A stretch of DNA of 64,000 nt from Albifimbria verrucaria (taxonomy: Eukaryota; Ascomycota; Sordariomycetes; Hypocreales; Stachybotryaceae), in NCBI GenBank assembly GCA_020081605.1, contig JAHREC010000028.1, positions 124,001 through 188,000 on the forward strand, written 5' to 3'. Made by a program: the position numbers and the translations under genes. Below, piece by piece: positions 44,906-57,600 of the stretch. The notes beneath the pieces were generated by a model. The model did no database searches and had not been told where the DNA came from. It saw only the letters and a list, made by a program, of their open reading frames with translations. Within the stretch, counting starts at the first letter, position 1; the number at the start of each line of letters is the position of its first letter.

Positions 44906-46925
44906 TTGTAATGTATTAAATTCCACACTTTTCGTCCGTGCGTCTTCCACCATATGCTCATACACTGACCAAATGAATATACCGGAAATGGCTAGGTCAA
45001 AGACCATGCCGGAAATAACTAAAGAAGCCTCGAGTGCATGAGTGTCAGTACCTAGTTTAAACCTAGTTCTCAATGGATAAAAATAAACAGAGTCCCCGAG
45101 GATGAGGAAAGTGGGCGCGAGCAATGTAAAAGAAATATCCAATTAAACAGCTCACGTACAGTGACCCCAGTCACCAAGAAGAAAGGTGCCAATACCTGCC
45201 ATCCATCATGCTCAGCGCGAGGAGATCCGCCCATACCCATGGCCGGCAATGGACTTATTGGGCATGCTCCATTATACGTCGAATATGAGACTCATGCCTT
45301 GATCCCCTGCAGTCAATAACGATATTTCATGCTTGTTTCGCGTCTCATCTCCTTAACACAACTTAGAAACAACAAAGGATGAAAAGCATTGGGAATTTTT
45401 AGAAAATAGTTCAGATAGTGAACAATGGTCTCTTCGTAGTTGGTGTTTCCTCCCTAAGTAGGGGATGTTTTTAGTGCCCTGCTAGACCCTGTATCTTGCT
45501 CGGTTAGTCGGCGACCCTTCCCATCAAATCGCCTCGTTTGACCCGTGCCCGGCCGATACTTTCACTGAACGCATGGTACGAGCAACCAAGCCCAGCCACG
45601 TGCCTATAACCTCTATCAGTTCTGCCATTTGTAATATGTATGTTACTGTACTGCTTCTATGACAATACATTTTTCGCGAGGATGATCATCCAGAAACTGA
45701 CCATGCTAATCCCAGAATCGTTACCCGTGGTTCGTCCAAGATTGGATGCGTCGCCAAAGAGAACACTCTTCGCTTGCGTGCATAAATGGGCAGTTTAGAG
45801 TGTTTCCTGAAATATTGGGCACCATTAATGGTTCGCATGCCAAATGGGACGGGTATGCAACACCACCCTTCCCTTCCCTCCCCGGGAGGCCAGAACCAGG
45901 TAGTGTACAAATCTGGTATATTGCGTTTCTAGGGTAAGACATAGTTCGGATCGGTCGCAACGACTCGAGTGCACAGCACCAGACTGATATTGCCTTGCAC
46001 AAATAGGGACAATTTCATTCTTGTGTTCCAGATACCTGGTCAGTTTGAACTTGCTGACTTGATCAACCATAATTCTATACATGGTGAAGCCTAAGGAGGA
46101 AAGCATTTCGTCCTTAGTGGTTCTGCAGTGAGTTTCAAACCATGAAGAGAAAAGCAGATTCTAGGGTCGGCAGTTGAGAGAAATACAAATATCTACACCG
46201 AAGCATGGATCATGTGATTTACTACCTGATTGATATGTACAAGCATACGATAGATGGGGAGAGCGCCATGCATATAATCATAGCCGAGCGTCCGGATCAG
46301 AGAGATAGATGCTAATGGATTTCATGAGCACGATTTGCAGTTGTATCACTGAAAGAACTTTTTATGCAGGACTAAAAAGCTGCTGCAATTACATATATCT
46401 TGATGATGTTATATGAATGTAACTAAAACATCAGCCAGTGATGTCATCGCGCAAATAGCATACGAGTCAACGTGTCCTGAAACAAGAGGTGGTCCAGACA
46501 TGGAAGGGTCAACTTGGCCATTTCACTTTATACTTTGCCCCTCTTTCCGTTTCTGCTTCAGTCTTCTCAGTAATTCTAAGTTGTACTCTTCCGCCACCGA
46601 GTTAATATCCCTAGATTATCCCGCGTTCCATCCATCCACCATTCCAGTCATTAATTCTAGGCTTCATGGCGATCCTTGTTCTCAGCACCCTACCACTTCG
46701 CTGCAGCTTTATATCAAACAACCACGAACATTGATAACCCAATAATTTTCTCGTTTGCGCCACATAATTCCATGGCTTGAATTCGGGTTCCTTTCTGCTG
46801 GATAAAACAGACCCTTCGTCTCTTGTGTTTCTATCACCCATTCACACTACAGGGCTTGGTCGCATGTAGCATTAGCAGGAACACCAGTACCTCCAGAATA
46901 AGAAACCCAGTACAATTAGAGGAGC
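44906..46925. other. Long spacer, includes the lreA-like gene's upstream region
   Basis: A minus frame 44801-45142 is hydrophobic (SGMVFDLAISGIFIWSVYEH) but has no recognisable family signature and no start that splices sensibly. Other frames are short. 46400-46925 is pyrimidine-rich and is probably promoter and 5' leader of the photoreceptor gene. Confidence 0.4.
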
Positions 46926-49573
46926 ATGGTCCGTTTTGACTCAACGCCGTTCACGCAATCCTTTATGTCCACCATATGCTCTGACCCTAGCACGCTGAGC
47001 TCAATGGACTCTCTTGACGACATACTAAATGACCAGCAGGTTGAGAGGAGGTATCGATGCAGCATGCCACAGCATTATGTCAATGAAATGGCATATAGCC
47101 AACCGCAATATGGAATATCCGCTACCAACATTGACGATATGACAGCTAAGAAGAGAGTCCATATTGACAGCGCCCTCGGTGACTTCCAGTTCAGCCCAGT
47201 CAAACCTACCACGTTCTCTATCTTTGATATCTCCTGCGTGGATATGTACATCCAGCTGGACAGCCAACTTACTGACGACAATATTTATTCCGCCACGTCA
47301 CCCCATTGGATGGGTAGCGTGATCTCTTCGTCATCTGCCGACAGAAATACGAGGTTTACGTCAGAAGGCGCATCCGTTGAGCGGCACATATCATTTCCCG
47401 TGAACGCTACACCAGAAGCATTGATTGACATGGATGCCCGGGTCTCATGGAATCCGACTGAGACATGGGCTCAGGACTTCCCAATGGACATGAATCCTGT
47501 AAGAACCGCCGGAACGATGAACAATGCAGAAAAGGACATTTTGTACCACCAACAACACACCCGCTCCAAGCTCGTATCAACCGAGGTTCAATCTGACTCA
47601 TTTAGTATTAACAACAAACCATGTGAGTTCAATAATCGATTGGCACCTTCTCTCTCAGTACCCTCGCCCGGCTCCATAGGTTCACTGCAGCGTGGAAATA
47701 CTCCCATTGTGGTCCAGCAGAGCTCTGCGTCTGACAGCATGACTTCAGCCACGACTACGACCCGGTACAGGAACAAAGAAAATATTTTCGACTACTTGAC
47801 GAGCGGATTTGACGTGGTGAAGGCCTTATGGCTTGTTACAACCCGGAAAGATCCACAAATCGACCTTGGACCTGTGGATTTGTCTTGCGCCTTCGTCATC
47901 TGTGACGTTGATATGGATGATTGCCCCATCGTTCATGTTTCCGACAACTTCCAAAGGTTGACAGGTTACAGCCGACACGAGGTTATCGGCCAAAATTGTC
48001 GTTTTCTCCAAGCACCGAGTGGAAACGTTGAAGCTGGTTCAAAACGAGAGTTTACAGACGATAGCACTCTCTACCAGCTAAAGAAGATGATTCACCAAGG
48101 TCTTGAGGTACAACAGAGCATAATCAATTACCGAAAAGATGGTAAACCTTTCCTGAACCTCCTGACCTTGATACCAATTTCCTGGGATACCAAAGACATC
48201 CGTTACTTTATCGGATTCCAGGTTGATATTGCTGAACACCCTGAAACCAAATCTGGCCAGGATTGGGACAATCTCAATATCAGTTACATACTCAGCCACA
48301 TCAGTCAGTCCATTTGGACGCCAACCACCTCGGGTCAGTGGGGACTGGAAAGGGCGAGACACTGATTATTGATGATGGTTCAACGCTTTTTCCAAACCCT
48401 CATCCTGAAGGTCCGGTGTCTGATCTACATTGGCAGTTGTGTAATAAGATGCTATTTGGAACCACTGGCCATGTGGTGCATGTCTTATCTTCGAAGGGTA
48501 TTTTCCTCTACATTTCACCAGCATGCAAGCAAGTTCTTGAGTACAGTGTCACGGAGCTCGTTGGCCAATCACTTTCCTTCGTCTGTCACCCATACGATAT
48601 TGTACCTGTCACTCGTGAACTCAAGAACACGGCTACAGGAAATCCTGTCAATGTAACGTTTAGAATCCGCAGAAAGAACAGCGGCTATACATGGTTTGAA
48701 AGTTACGGATCATTGTTATCTGAGAAAAGCAATGGCCGCAAGTGCATCCTACTAGTAGGCCGCAAGCGCCCCGTCTTCTCGCTCAGTCGGCAAAATTTGG
48801 AAGCAAACGGCGGCATTAGTGATTCCGAATTATGGACGAAGATATCCATCTCAGGCATGTTCCTCTTTGTATCATCCAATATCAAAGCCCTTCTAGGCTG
48901 GCAGCCAGAAACCCTGATTGGTACAAGCATGCAAGATCTGATGCCGGAAAAGTCATGGTTGGGTTTTAGGCGTTCGATCGAGCAAGCCAGCAAGGATAAA
49001 ATTGTCGCTTGCAAGCATGAAGTTAAGAACCGCCGGAATCAGGTCCTACAAGCACGGACAACTTTTTATCCTGGGGATGTAGTAGACGGACGGAACCCCT
49101 CGTTCCTTCTTGCTCAGACACAATTAATCAAGGCTTCTACCAGAAAAATCGCTTCAACGAACAGTACTGAGAGTGGACCAGGTGTCACGATGCAGAAGAG
49201 CAGTTCGTATGTGTGTGTTACCGGCTTCGTGCCACAGCCAGCAGTCGGGGTCCTCAGTTCAGGTGTGCACGATATAGCCTTGGCGTCCGAAGACAACGTG
49301 TTTGACGAGCTGCGGCCGACAAAAAGCTCCAATTGGCAATTCGAGTCAAGACAGCTAGAGAAAAACAACCGCATTCTTGTGGAAGAACTCGGGAAATTAT
49401 TAACCCACAAGAAGAAACATAAAAAGAGGAAGAGAGTCGGTAATATCATGCGTGGCTGTGCCAATTGTCATACCCAGAACACACCTGAATGGCGAAGAGG
49501 ACCGAGCGGGCAGAGAGACCTCTGCAACAGCTGTGGCTTGCGCTGGGCCAAACAAGCAAAGAACCTCCTTTGA
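46926..49573 (+). CDS. lreA: WC-1/LreA-type blue-light receptor and GATA transcription factor
   Basis: From ATG 46926: an acidic/polar N-terminus (~310 residues); a LOV domain (about 47880-48230) with the flavin-binding motif GQNCRFLQAP, whose Cys forms the photo-adduct; a second PAS (about 48470-48760, VVHVLSSKGIFLYISPACKQ); a third PAS (about 48840-49090); a basic nuclear-localisation stretch (KKKHKKRKR); and a GATA finger CX2CX18CX2C (CANCHTQNTPEWRRG...LCNSC) with the 18-residue loop of WC-1. The frame changes once, at a G4 run (48340-48343), where one extra G joins both halves without losing homology; I see no intron there. WC-1 proteins pair with WC-2 to activate genes in blue light. The protein stops right after the finger (KQAKNLL), lacking the usual C-terminal tail. 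Confidence 0.88.
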
Positions 49574-50483
49574 TCTGTGGTGCGTCGATATCCGAGCTAA
49601 CACATCACTATTCTGGTCAGTTCCTCTTCGCAAGTCATGGTTTCCATGAACATGCAAAACAAAAGATCTGCATCCTCAATACACTCACCCTTCATTGATA
49701 TACCCACCCTCAATTTTGTCGCATGATTTCCTACGTCACATGCATTATATCATCCGTCTGCAATCTTTTAGTCGGAATTGCGGCCTCATTAGCAACTTCA
49801 CAAGCTGTGATTGCTGTCGGGGCTATCAGGGCAACTAGCAAGTGATATGGTGCCCACGGGCCACATTCAACGGTGGCTAATTGGCTAACATCTGGTTGGA
49901 TTTCGCTTACACCCTGGGTGCCTCTCTCAACTGTCTTCACCATCTTCTGCTGTACGATGGTTGGGAGACTCTACTCTTCCATCGCCAATTTTATTACAAC
50001 CATGCTGTAGTTCATGAATACCTACAAGGGTTGCGCAGGAGGAGTTTCAGGAATTAAAGGTGGAATAAGATGGTTTTTTTTTTTTTTTTGAGTCTTTAGA
50101 GTGCCTTCATGATACTTTGTGTCCAAGAGAGCGTGTAGGCCATTGTTGTCAAAGGGCCGATTACCAGGCCTATATGCCTGAAAAGCTAGAAGTGCTCGAT
50201 AGCCGAGAGTCGTGTTGTATGTTACTTGAAGAGTGGCTACATATAAGGCGCCGTCTAGCCCCTTGTGGGTTCTGGAGCTGTGGTCATCAAAAACGTCCTG
50301 CCATATCGGTTACACTGGGCTCGAAGCTAGGGCAGCAAAAATGTCGCCGACAGTCGGGGAAGAGCTGACCGATGTCAAGAGTGCCGTGTAAAGGCATACA
50401 ATGCTACGTTAATAATGGTGCCCATGACAGCCTGCACCAGGAGGCCGGCATTGCGTGCCCTGCTTGAGAATAGACTCATGTTA
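49574..50483. other. Spacer, no gene supported
   Basis: Only short frames; a T15 tract lies at about 50074-50088. Confidence 0.4.
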
Positions 50484-50739
50484 TCCCCTTGAGGCCGGTA
50501 AGCTGCAGACTAAGTAGCAAACCAGTAAATTGACCAATTGGAACCGGATAAAAACTAGATACATAGAAGGCCTAGTAAATTAGCCGATAATAGATGTACC
50601 GGCATTGCCCCTCTCTACATGTAGTTACATCACGATAATTGTATGAATCAGAGATTCAACGAGTTGCTTCATGTACTAACGCATGACTAAGACGTTGTGG
50701 GGCTTCTACTTGGTCTGCAGCTTACCGGCCTCAAGGGGA
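50484..50739. mobile_element. 256-bp MITE with 34-bp terminal inverted repeats
   Basis: The ends 50484-50517 (TCCCCTTGAGGCCGGTAAGC...) and 50706-50739 are perfect inverted copies except for one base out of 34. Each end is flanked by TA (50482-50483 and 50740-50741), the target duplication of Tc1/mariner-pogo (Fot1-like) elements. The interior is AT-rich and noncoding, so it would need a transposase supplied by a full-length relative. No second copy is evident in the window. Confidence 0.85.
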
Positions 50740-50741
50740 TA

Positions 50742-51474
50742 CAACACCCAATAGGACCCCACTCTGAATACTGCTAGAAAAGATCCTAAACACCCTCACT
50801 GGGAGATAGTTAACTGTATGTAAAGCAGTTGTAGATCATATATCATTGTATTTTTGTTTTCATCTTTTTCGAGTACCTCGCACATTGAGAACTCTTACCT
50901 TCGTTTCGATCACGAGCAACTTAATTAGACTACACTGCATCTTTCTTAACAATATCGCATTCATGTCTGTAGGCAATCATGCTTGTTTGGGCTTTATCAA
51001 GCTTGTTACACTAGCCCAAGGCCAGCCAATAATCAGTATCCTCAGTACATAGTCGTATATTTAAATCACAGCTAACTGACTAAACAGTACGATCGAGAGG
51101 TCTTAAAAATGCAAAGTGCAGGATGCCTCACCTGCGCTTTGAAAGACAAATAGGTCTGTGTTATTCCGGGCCGTGCTTGTGGATAGTTATAGTTTGAATT
51201 CGAAGAAATAAGGTCTAAGAGCTTCGCCCTAGCATAGCGACGCACTGTACGGGCAAAGGACGTGGCCGTTGGGGCAAATTGAACTGTCTGCGCATCATTT
51301 TCGCGGATATCTTGTGGAATCTACGTTGACTGCATCACGAAGTCAATCGGAATCACAGTAAAATCTGCGGCAGAGAGTCCTGGCGATCTTGCCACATGGC
51401 AAGCAATATGGCGTGAAAAAGCTCGGACCTCGCTTCATACAGGAATCAACTAGTTATATTAAAGATGGTATCTA
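50742..51474. other. Spacer, no gene supported
   Basis: No frame of note. The 3' side would contain the terminator of the endosulfine gene. Confidence 0.4.
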
Positions 51475-51931
51475 CTATGGTATAACGTTGTTGTCCGGTT
51501 TTAAATCTCCATGTTCAGACTGAGTTTGAGTGGCCATCTTCTCTCGAAGATGGCTAGCTGTGCTTGATTTGGTTTCTTTCTCATCCCGAACATCCTGACT
51601 AGTGTCACCATCAACATTGCTAGAATCTGGTGTGGGGGCTGAGGGATGTGATATATTTCTCCTCAGGGGATGTTCGTTGCCAGTCTCCACGGGCCCAATA
51701 CTCGAGGGCTCACTCGCTTGCGCCAGGGCAAAGTCACCGGAGTCAAAATATTTCCCTCGCTGGCATTATGGCTGAATTAGCCTGGTGATGGCCTTCTCCC
51801 AGTGCCTTGATGCATTTTCCCACCCCTAATTGATGATGGAGTAGGTTTCCTCTGGTTATCGCCGTTCCGTACTTGCGTAAGAGGTTCTTATCCCTGTCAG
51901 TAGGGTGATCCGCATTTTTGGCAGAATCCAT
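51475..51931 (-). CDS. Endosulfine/ARPP-19 family protein (Igo1-like)
   Basis: Two exons, 51931-51824 and 51759-51475, joined by an intron with a GCTAAT branch site and AG at 51760. The junction recreates the family hallmark: LLRKYG...RGNLLHHQL, then KYFDSGDFAL. The Ser in FDSGD is the residue phosphorylated by Greatwall/Rim15 kinases, which turns endosulfines into inhibitors of PP2A-B55; in yeast Igo1/2 protect mRNAs on entry into quiescence. The C-terminal half is polar and disordered (SSNVDGDTSQDV). About 130 residues, normal for the family. The usual KLP after LRKYG reads TAI here, and the KERK before YFDSGD reads GRGK, so this may be a divergent second copy. Confidence 0.75.
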
Positions 51932-53297
51932 ATCTGCAATTCCGTGTGTAGGAAAGAGGTCGAAACAGAAATGAGTTGATGAGGCACAGTATTATAAGCA
52001 CACCAGAAGTGGAATGCCGTCATCCTTTCGTAACCCCCGCAATAACCCGAAGGTGCGTGGCCAGAAATAGAGAAGGTAGCGTTAACTTAGTAGATACTAC
52101 AGGTGGATTTGTATTAGTTCAGGTTTCCCACCACTCACTACTGCCCTTCGGCTGATGGTAACATGCTCAATACGCCAGGTCTCTGCCGACGGACGTAGAA
52201 TCAGGGCTTTCTGTGCATGTGCAAGACAGTTGAGGCGGACATATGGTGTCACTATAGGGCGAGGTTCCTCATTTTGGAAATGGTTCGATGGGAGTCTTGT
52301 TTAATGTATACTATTGATAGTTGATACTCTTCTAACTAGCCACCAGGAGACGAAACCCAGCTATACTTGTTGTCTACCCGGTTGGAGCGCTGGAGCGAAG
52401 CGCTCCTTGCCTCATCGGTTCTTTTTTCGGTCCCTTCCTGTATCAATTTACATTTGCATCGGCTGGCCTGTCTCTCCCTATGGTCACATTTTAATGCTAA
52501 CCACTTGCCGCCGATACGTTCCACGCTTCCGGCCTCGACCAGTTTCCTATTTACTATGAGAAACCCCGGTGGTGTCCTTTGGGTGGTTCCATAAAAAGTT
52601 ACCATCGGCGTACATTCACTCAGATACTGTCTCCCAGTCACCGACTCTGGTAAGACTTTAGGCCCTGAGAGCTGTACCTTGGTGTTTATGCGTGTGCGTG
52701 TGTGTATATTTGACGCCCTGCGGACGCGCATCGGGCGTGCTACACTATGACCGATTAACCTACTTACCTGCGAAAATTCACTCATTGGAAATACAAAGTT
52801 GACCGGTTTTAGTGATGATCAACCATTTCTTTAACGTTACCGGACACAGTTCGTCCAACAGTGGTGCGTCCTGTAAGGCTACCTAATGCAAAGAGCAAGC
52901 GGCCCTAGTGGCTAATGTGGAATAATGTTGACATCTGCCACCCATTGACTTGTCCCCTTGATGGTGAGGGCCTCAACATGTAATATCCACGCTATGACAT
53001 TAAATTAACCCATAGGTTCAAATCACAGTATCTTGTGATCCCACATCCGCGCCACGCATTGTAAAAAAACTGACGGCCCTCAGATACGATTAACGTTATG
53101 CTCCTCTGAGCTTGCAACGTCGATAGACTTTTTGACCTCTTCCATTGTGAAGTTGTAGTGCCCGTAAAACAAGCTGGTGATACTCTTGGAATAAACTAAC
53201 GAAACTTATGTTCCGATGTGGAAATGACAACAGAGCGCGAAGGAGCGGTCGAAATCGCAAAATCGTCAATGTCGAGTTCTGTCGAACTAGTCGTGCA
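51932..53297. other. Spacer, no gene supported
   Basis: A minus frame 52336-52785 has no recognisable domain. A small palindrome (GGAGCGAAGCGCTCC-like) lies near 52390-52410. Confidence 0.35.
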
Positions 53298-53821
53298 CTA
53301 ACATATTTTCGGCTTATCGAAGGAGAGTGCTGCAAAGAGTCGTGGCCAGATGAGATGGAAAGTCGCTTGTGCCTCTCGTGGAGTCTTGTGGTGCATCGTT
53401 GGTGAAGCCAACTCGAGAAACTGAGTAAAGACTGGGCCGTCCAAAAGCTCGACGACACATTTGTCTGCATCGCGAAGTTCAGAGGGATGCGGGTTCGCAA
53501 GAATACTGTTGCCCGAAGCGAGCAGTAGATGGTCCCGTACGTGGCTCGAAATATTGAGTTCCCGCGGAGCCCGATAAACAATATAAGTTTGCATTAGTTC
53601 TTCCCACAAGGCAGATAGATGACGCTGTCCTTGCTGCGATTGTGCAGTGGTTTTTACGAGCTCATTGTATGAAGCCGTGTATTTTTAACATCCAGGTTGA
53701 ACTCCAACAATTCTAGACAGTACCTCCTTGATAAGTAAGAGGCAAAGGAATCTAGAGTCCATGGTGGCGGTGATGCATTGAGTAGTACCTCGTTAAGGGT
53801 AGGTAATGGAGAATCAATCAT
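53298..53821 (-). CDS. RGS-domain protein, frameshifted
   Basis: ATG 53821 gives MIDSPLPTLNEVLLNASPPP, WTLDSFASYLSRRYCLELLE and FNLDV, the characteristic opening of fungal RGS domains. The second half (LSALWEELMQTYIVYRAPRE, LNISSHVRDHLLLAS, then ELLDGPVFTQFL) is in the next frame and is reached by one extra base in a T5 run (53682-53686). RGS proteins speed GTP hydrolysis by G-alpha subunits and so damp G-protein signalling, which in fungi controls sporulation, growth and secondary metabolism. At about 175 residues it is little more than the bare domain; the C-terminus (LFAALSFDKPKIC) may be cut short. Confidence 0.75.
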
Positions 53822-54095
53822 GTTTAGATATAGAAGTATGAAGAGAAAACGAGTTGGCGGAGGATAATAGTTAGCAATATCTTAAAGATTTCAGTCTAGT
53901 TTTCTACAGATGACATTTTTGTCGACCTGGACCTGATTTATTGTACACTTGCCTTGGATGCGCGTCATGTGGCAAGATGCAGTAGCCTGACTCATTAAGT
54001 CTAGACGCTAATTCCGTATGGAAATATGGAAATTACTGCTGTGTCCGAGGCAGTTGAAAAGCTTAAGCGGCGGAGCAAACTACCCAAGCCACGAA
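53822..54095. other. Short spacer between minus-strand RGS and bHLH genes
   Basis: Contains the RGS promoter; nothing else seen. Confidence 0.4.
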
Positions 54096-54651
54096 TCAGT
54101 ACTGAACTGCTGCTGTGTTAACGCTCAACGGAATATCGTACGGTCCCCAAATTGGGCTGTATGAGGATGGATTAGTGCGATTACCAATCATTATGAACAA
54201 TATCGCAGCGTTTGACCACCCCATATTTATGCGACCGACTTCATGTTGGGCTACCGGAAAATCCACAATCTGTGCCTGCGCTAGGCAACCTTCTTCCCTA
54301 AGTTGCCTGTTCTTCTCGAGGAAGCGAATACTAAGTTGCCTGTTCTTCTTGAGGAACCGAATATATTCTGTCGCTTGGCCCAGGACCTCGCCCTTTGTAC
54401 TCTGGGTCTTTAGCTTTAGATTGGGGCCGCTTGCCCTGAGGGCGGCAATTTTGTCGTTCAGATTTGTCCTGTACTTTTTCTCGGTGGTGCTGCGAACCAT
54501 ACTTTCGGCGGGCATTCTTCTCATGCGCATCGCCCTGGTAATTGACGGAAACTTGCGTTTTTGACTGGCAGCCTCTAGGAGGAGGGTACATTCGCTGGTT
54601 GAAGATGACGCTTGGTTTACTGGTATTTCGTGGTCGGTGAATGTCGAGCAT
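54096..54651 (-). CDS. SREBP-like bHLH transcription factor, partial, frameshifted
   Basis: The basic helix reads STTEKKYRTNLNDKIAALRA. The Tyr in EKKYR, where other bHLH proteins have Arg, marks the SREBP class, which in fungi governs sterol and hypoxia responses. The loop and helix 2 follow (KGEVLGQATEYIRFL), then a leucine-rich extension with a duplicated 11-residue unit. A Lys/Gln-rich leader lies upstream in another frame (54651 down to about 54540), so one base is missing near 54525. There are no membrane segments like those of full SREBPs; the protein ends within about 60 residues of the zipper. Truncated copy or small bHLH relative. Confidence 0.6.
54298..54363. repeat. 33-bp tandem duplication in the bHLH gene
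   Basis: 54298-54330 and 54331-54363 are two near-identical units (CTAAGTTGCCTGTTCTTCT then GAGGAA.CGAATA). On the minus strand they encode IRFLKKNRQLS and IRFLEKNRQL, adding 11 residues to the leucine zipper and shifting its heptad register. Confidence 0.85.
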
Positions 54652-57600
54652 CTCTGACCACTATGAAGTGAATAGTCCTGGGAGTGGGCGCATATGGCAA
54701 TCTTTTGAGGTCATTTCTCAAGACGAAGCGCCAGATATGTGGCAGAAATCGTTTCTGAGGAATTTAACTGCTGTGACTGGTAGTCGAGCTAAATTAATCG
54801 CATATCTTTAGATCATTGTGAAAGGTTCTGCAAGTGGTGACCACAATACGCTGTCAATCAAATGGCCGACTCACCGTACTCGTCACTAGTGTATATCCGG
54901 GGCAAGCTTCCGTCCTAACACTTCAACAAAATTCAGACTGATCGTATCAATGTTACGGTATATTCGCATACCACACAATGTATCTTCCGTACATAAAGTT
55001 AGATTTTCCTACCCAATCATTTGATTACTTTCGAACTAGCCGCGTGTATCTAGCGACAATGCTAGGACTCGTATAATAATTCTTTGGTGAGATAATATTC
55101 ATATGTTTCATCCTGTCCTAGCTGATTGAAACCCAGTTTGCTGCAGCACTCTGGCTGGAGAATCTTGAGGAACACAGCTAACATTATAGAATATCAAACA
55201 TCGAAGCCCTACGCTTGGGTGACTTTTAGACCACAATAACACGATGGCAGCTATGGGTCGCTATTAGAGCACCAGCTGTGGTCCATCGAATTTCAATACA
55301 TGGTGGACGAGAATTTGCTTCATCAACCGTTGACGTTTCAATGGGCTCTTGCCAACTGATTGCAAGCTCAAACTAAGTAACAACTGGAATGTGTTAAAAG
55401 TGGTTCATATACCGACCTCGTCTCGGCTCATACAGAAGAAATTCCAGGCAGCCGATGTCTATTTTCATACGAAGGGATTATGCTGATTAACAATGCTAGT
55501 TACAAACGTGGGAAAAGTTGATTGAAATGGGTTACTTTGGAGCATCATGACGCACTCAATACGAGTTACGATAAGCATCAGTCATAGCCATATTTTGGTT
55601 CCCGGCAGCCACCGTTCCAGTCCCAGCACATTAGGGATTTGTGTTTTCAGGGAAGAATGCTGTGGGGAGAGAGATGAGAGTAAATCTAACAGTTTACTGC
55701 ATAATTATTTCTCGAAAACAACCGCCGAACCCCTCTCCTGTGATACGAGCAGGAACACTCACAGCTGAATAAGTAAGCGGATGTTGTATAAATACTTTCT
55801 CGCTGCCGCTGTCGCTAACAACCTACAGAGTCGCACCTTCTGCAGGATCCCTAAAACAGAATCCGCACCGAATGCTCAATAACGCTTGAACTTGATAACC
55901 TGTAGCATAATTGACCGGAGCCTGAAACCATAAACTAGTCACTGACTTGGCCTCAAGCCTGTAGGGCCAACCATACTAGCTTGGGAAGTTTTGGTGGAAA
56001 CCGGTTTTGTAATCTTGTAATATGACACTCTCTGAGGCGCCTAACCCCTGATTTAACCTCTGCAATGCGACCCGGCCAGTGAATCGACTGTTACATGCCA
56101 CGTGCGATTCTGGTCAGATCATATTGATGAACAGGAAAATGAAAAAGCAATGTAAAATGTCGGGGGCTGATATCGTATCTGCCAGCTACACCTCACCGTT
56201 TCGCAATCATCACTGTTTAGGCTTTACTCGTCCCAATCCGCCTTCTGGTGAAATAATTTCAAATTATCATAGTCAATGAAACTATAGTAAATGTGTTAGT
56301 ATTCTTCTGAAAGGTTCAAGCAACAACTAGTACAGGATAACCATGGTAGAGTTGAATATCGATCTTGGTCCCGTTGAACGGGATGACTGAGCTGATGGTT
56401 CGGAAATTCTGGCCAACGTACGACGTAGTGGGCTGTTGCAAGGTCTTACGACACGCAACTATAGGCTCATTATCGACTTAGAAAAGCCCATGTACTTCTG
56501 GCTATAGTACGGTCGAATTGGGTCTGACATTGCAAAACAGGGCAAAGGGTCCAGTCCAAATCTACCAGATGTCATTAGACGTGAATAATCTATGTTGGCT
56601 TCCCCTCCATCCATTCCATGCAGTTCGGAGTTGGTTGCCTACGATGGATTATTTCGTGCTACCTGTTTAGCGTTACAAGCCCATCTCGGAACCACGTCCT
56701 CATAATTCAGCACAAACCCACGAGGTTTCTTCACAAACCAATCCTAGCCTCATCATCTAGAAACAGAAAACTTTGGATTACCAAAACTGCCGTGAGAGTC
56801 CTGACATCGAACCAAGACAGCCCTTTGCCGATGCGTATTGCCTCAACCACGTGCTATCAAGTTCACAATTGTAGTAGTGTCCATATGAAATTCGTCCCGT
56901 TGACTGAGAGTATGTTTGAAAACTCACTGTTGCGTACGTTAAGAAGGATAGCAAACAAGATCTCCTGCTGGAGCCGTGATATACGTGCAAAAGGTCCGGC
57001 TGGCTAGAATTGCAAATAGAGGGTTAATGCATCGGCAAGCTGACGAAGTATGTTGACTAGGAGTTAGATTGGAAGTTCTTCTAGATGACAAAAGTCGATC
57101 CAACCTTAATCTTCCACGCTAAGATCATTGCTCGTTATTTCCAATTTTTGAAATTGTTCTGCTTGGAAATGATAGTATTGTCGGCACTGTATCTCCACGA
57201 TTGATTTAGAGGCCAATGGCATTGCCAACTTGAGGAGCTAATGGTTTATTGGGAAGAGAGTTAGAAACAAGCCGATGGCGAGCCAGATGATGCATTTATA
57301 GGCAGCCATCGTCACAAATTACCATCTGCTATTACCCTTTTTTACTGCTAGCTCTGATATGAGAGTAGTGGATTATGGTGTGCATCACTATATCGCATGT
57401 TTGACGAACAACCTTGACCAGCAAATAGTGAGCTATTAAGCTCAACCATTCCTAACCTGGAGGAAGATTGGCACAGTCATAGGTGTTGCAGTGCTAAACT
57501 ATCCTAAGCATATGTAAATACTCGAGGAGCTTAGTTGAATGGGTGCCTTCAGTATCAGAAATATTCCTGATCTTAGATCTTGGGAATTGTACAGTAGGTG

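Noticed and set aside
44801..45142. RTA1-like membrane protein
   Set aside because: Hydrophobic, but the RTA1 signature motifs are absent and no exon structure extends it.
15866..50088. Poly-T tracts (15866, 20763, 23832, 50074) as LINE or processed-gene tails
   Set aside because: None adjoins the LINE fragments or a reverse-transcribed gene; the one at 23832 lies inside an intron.
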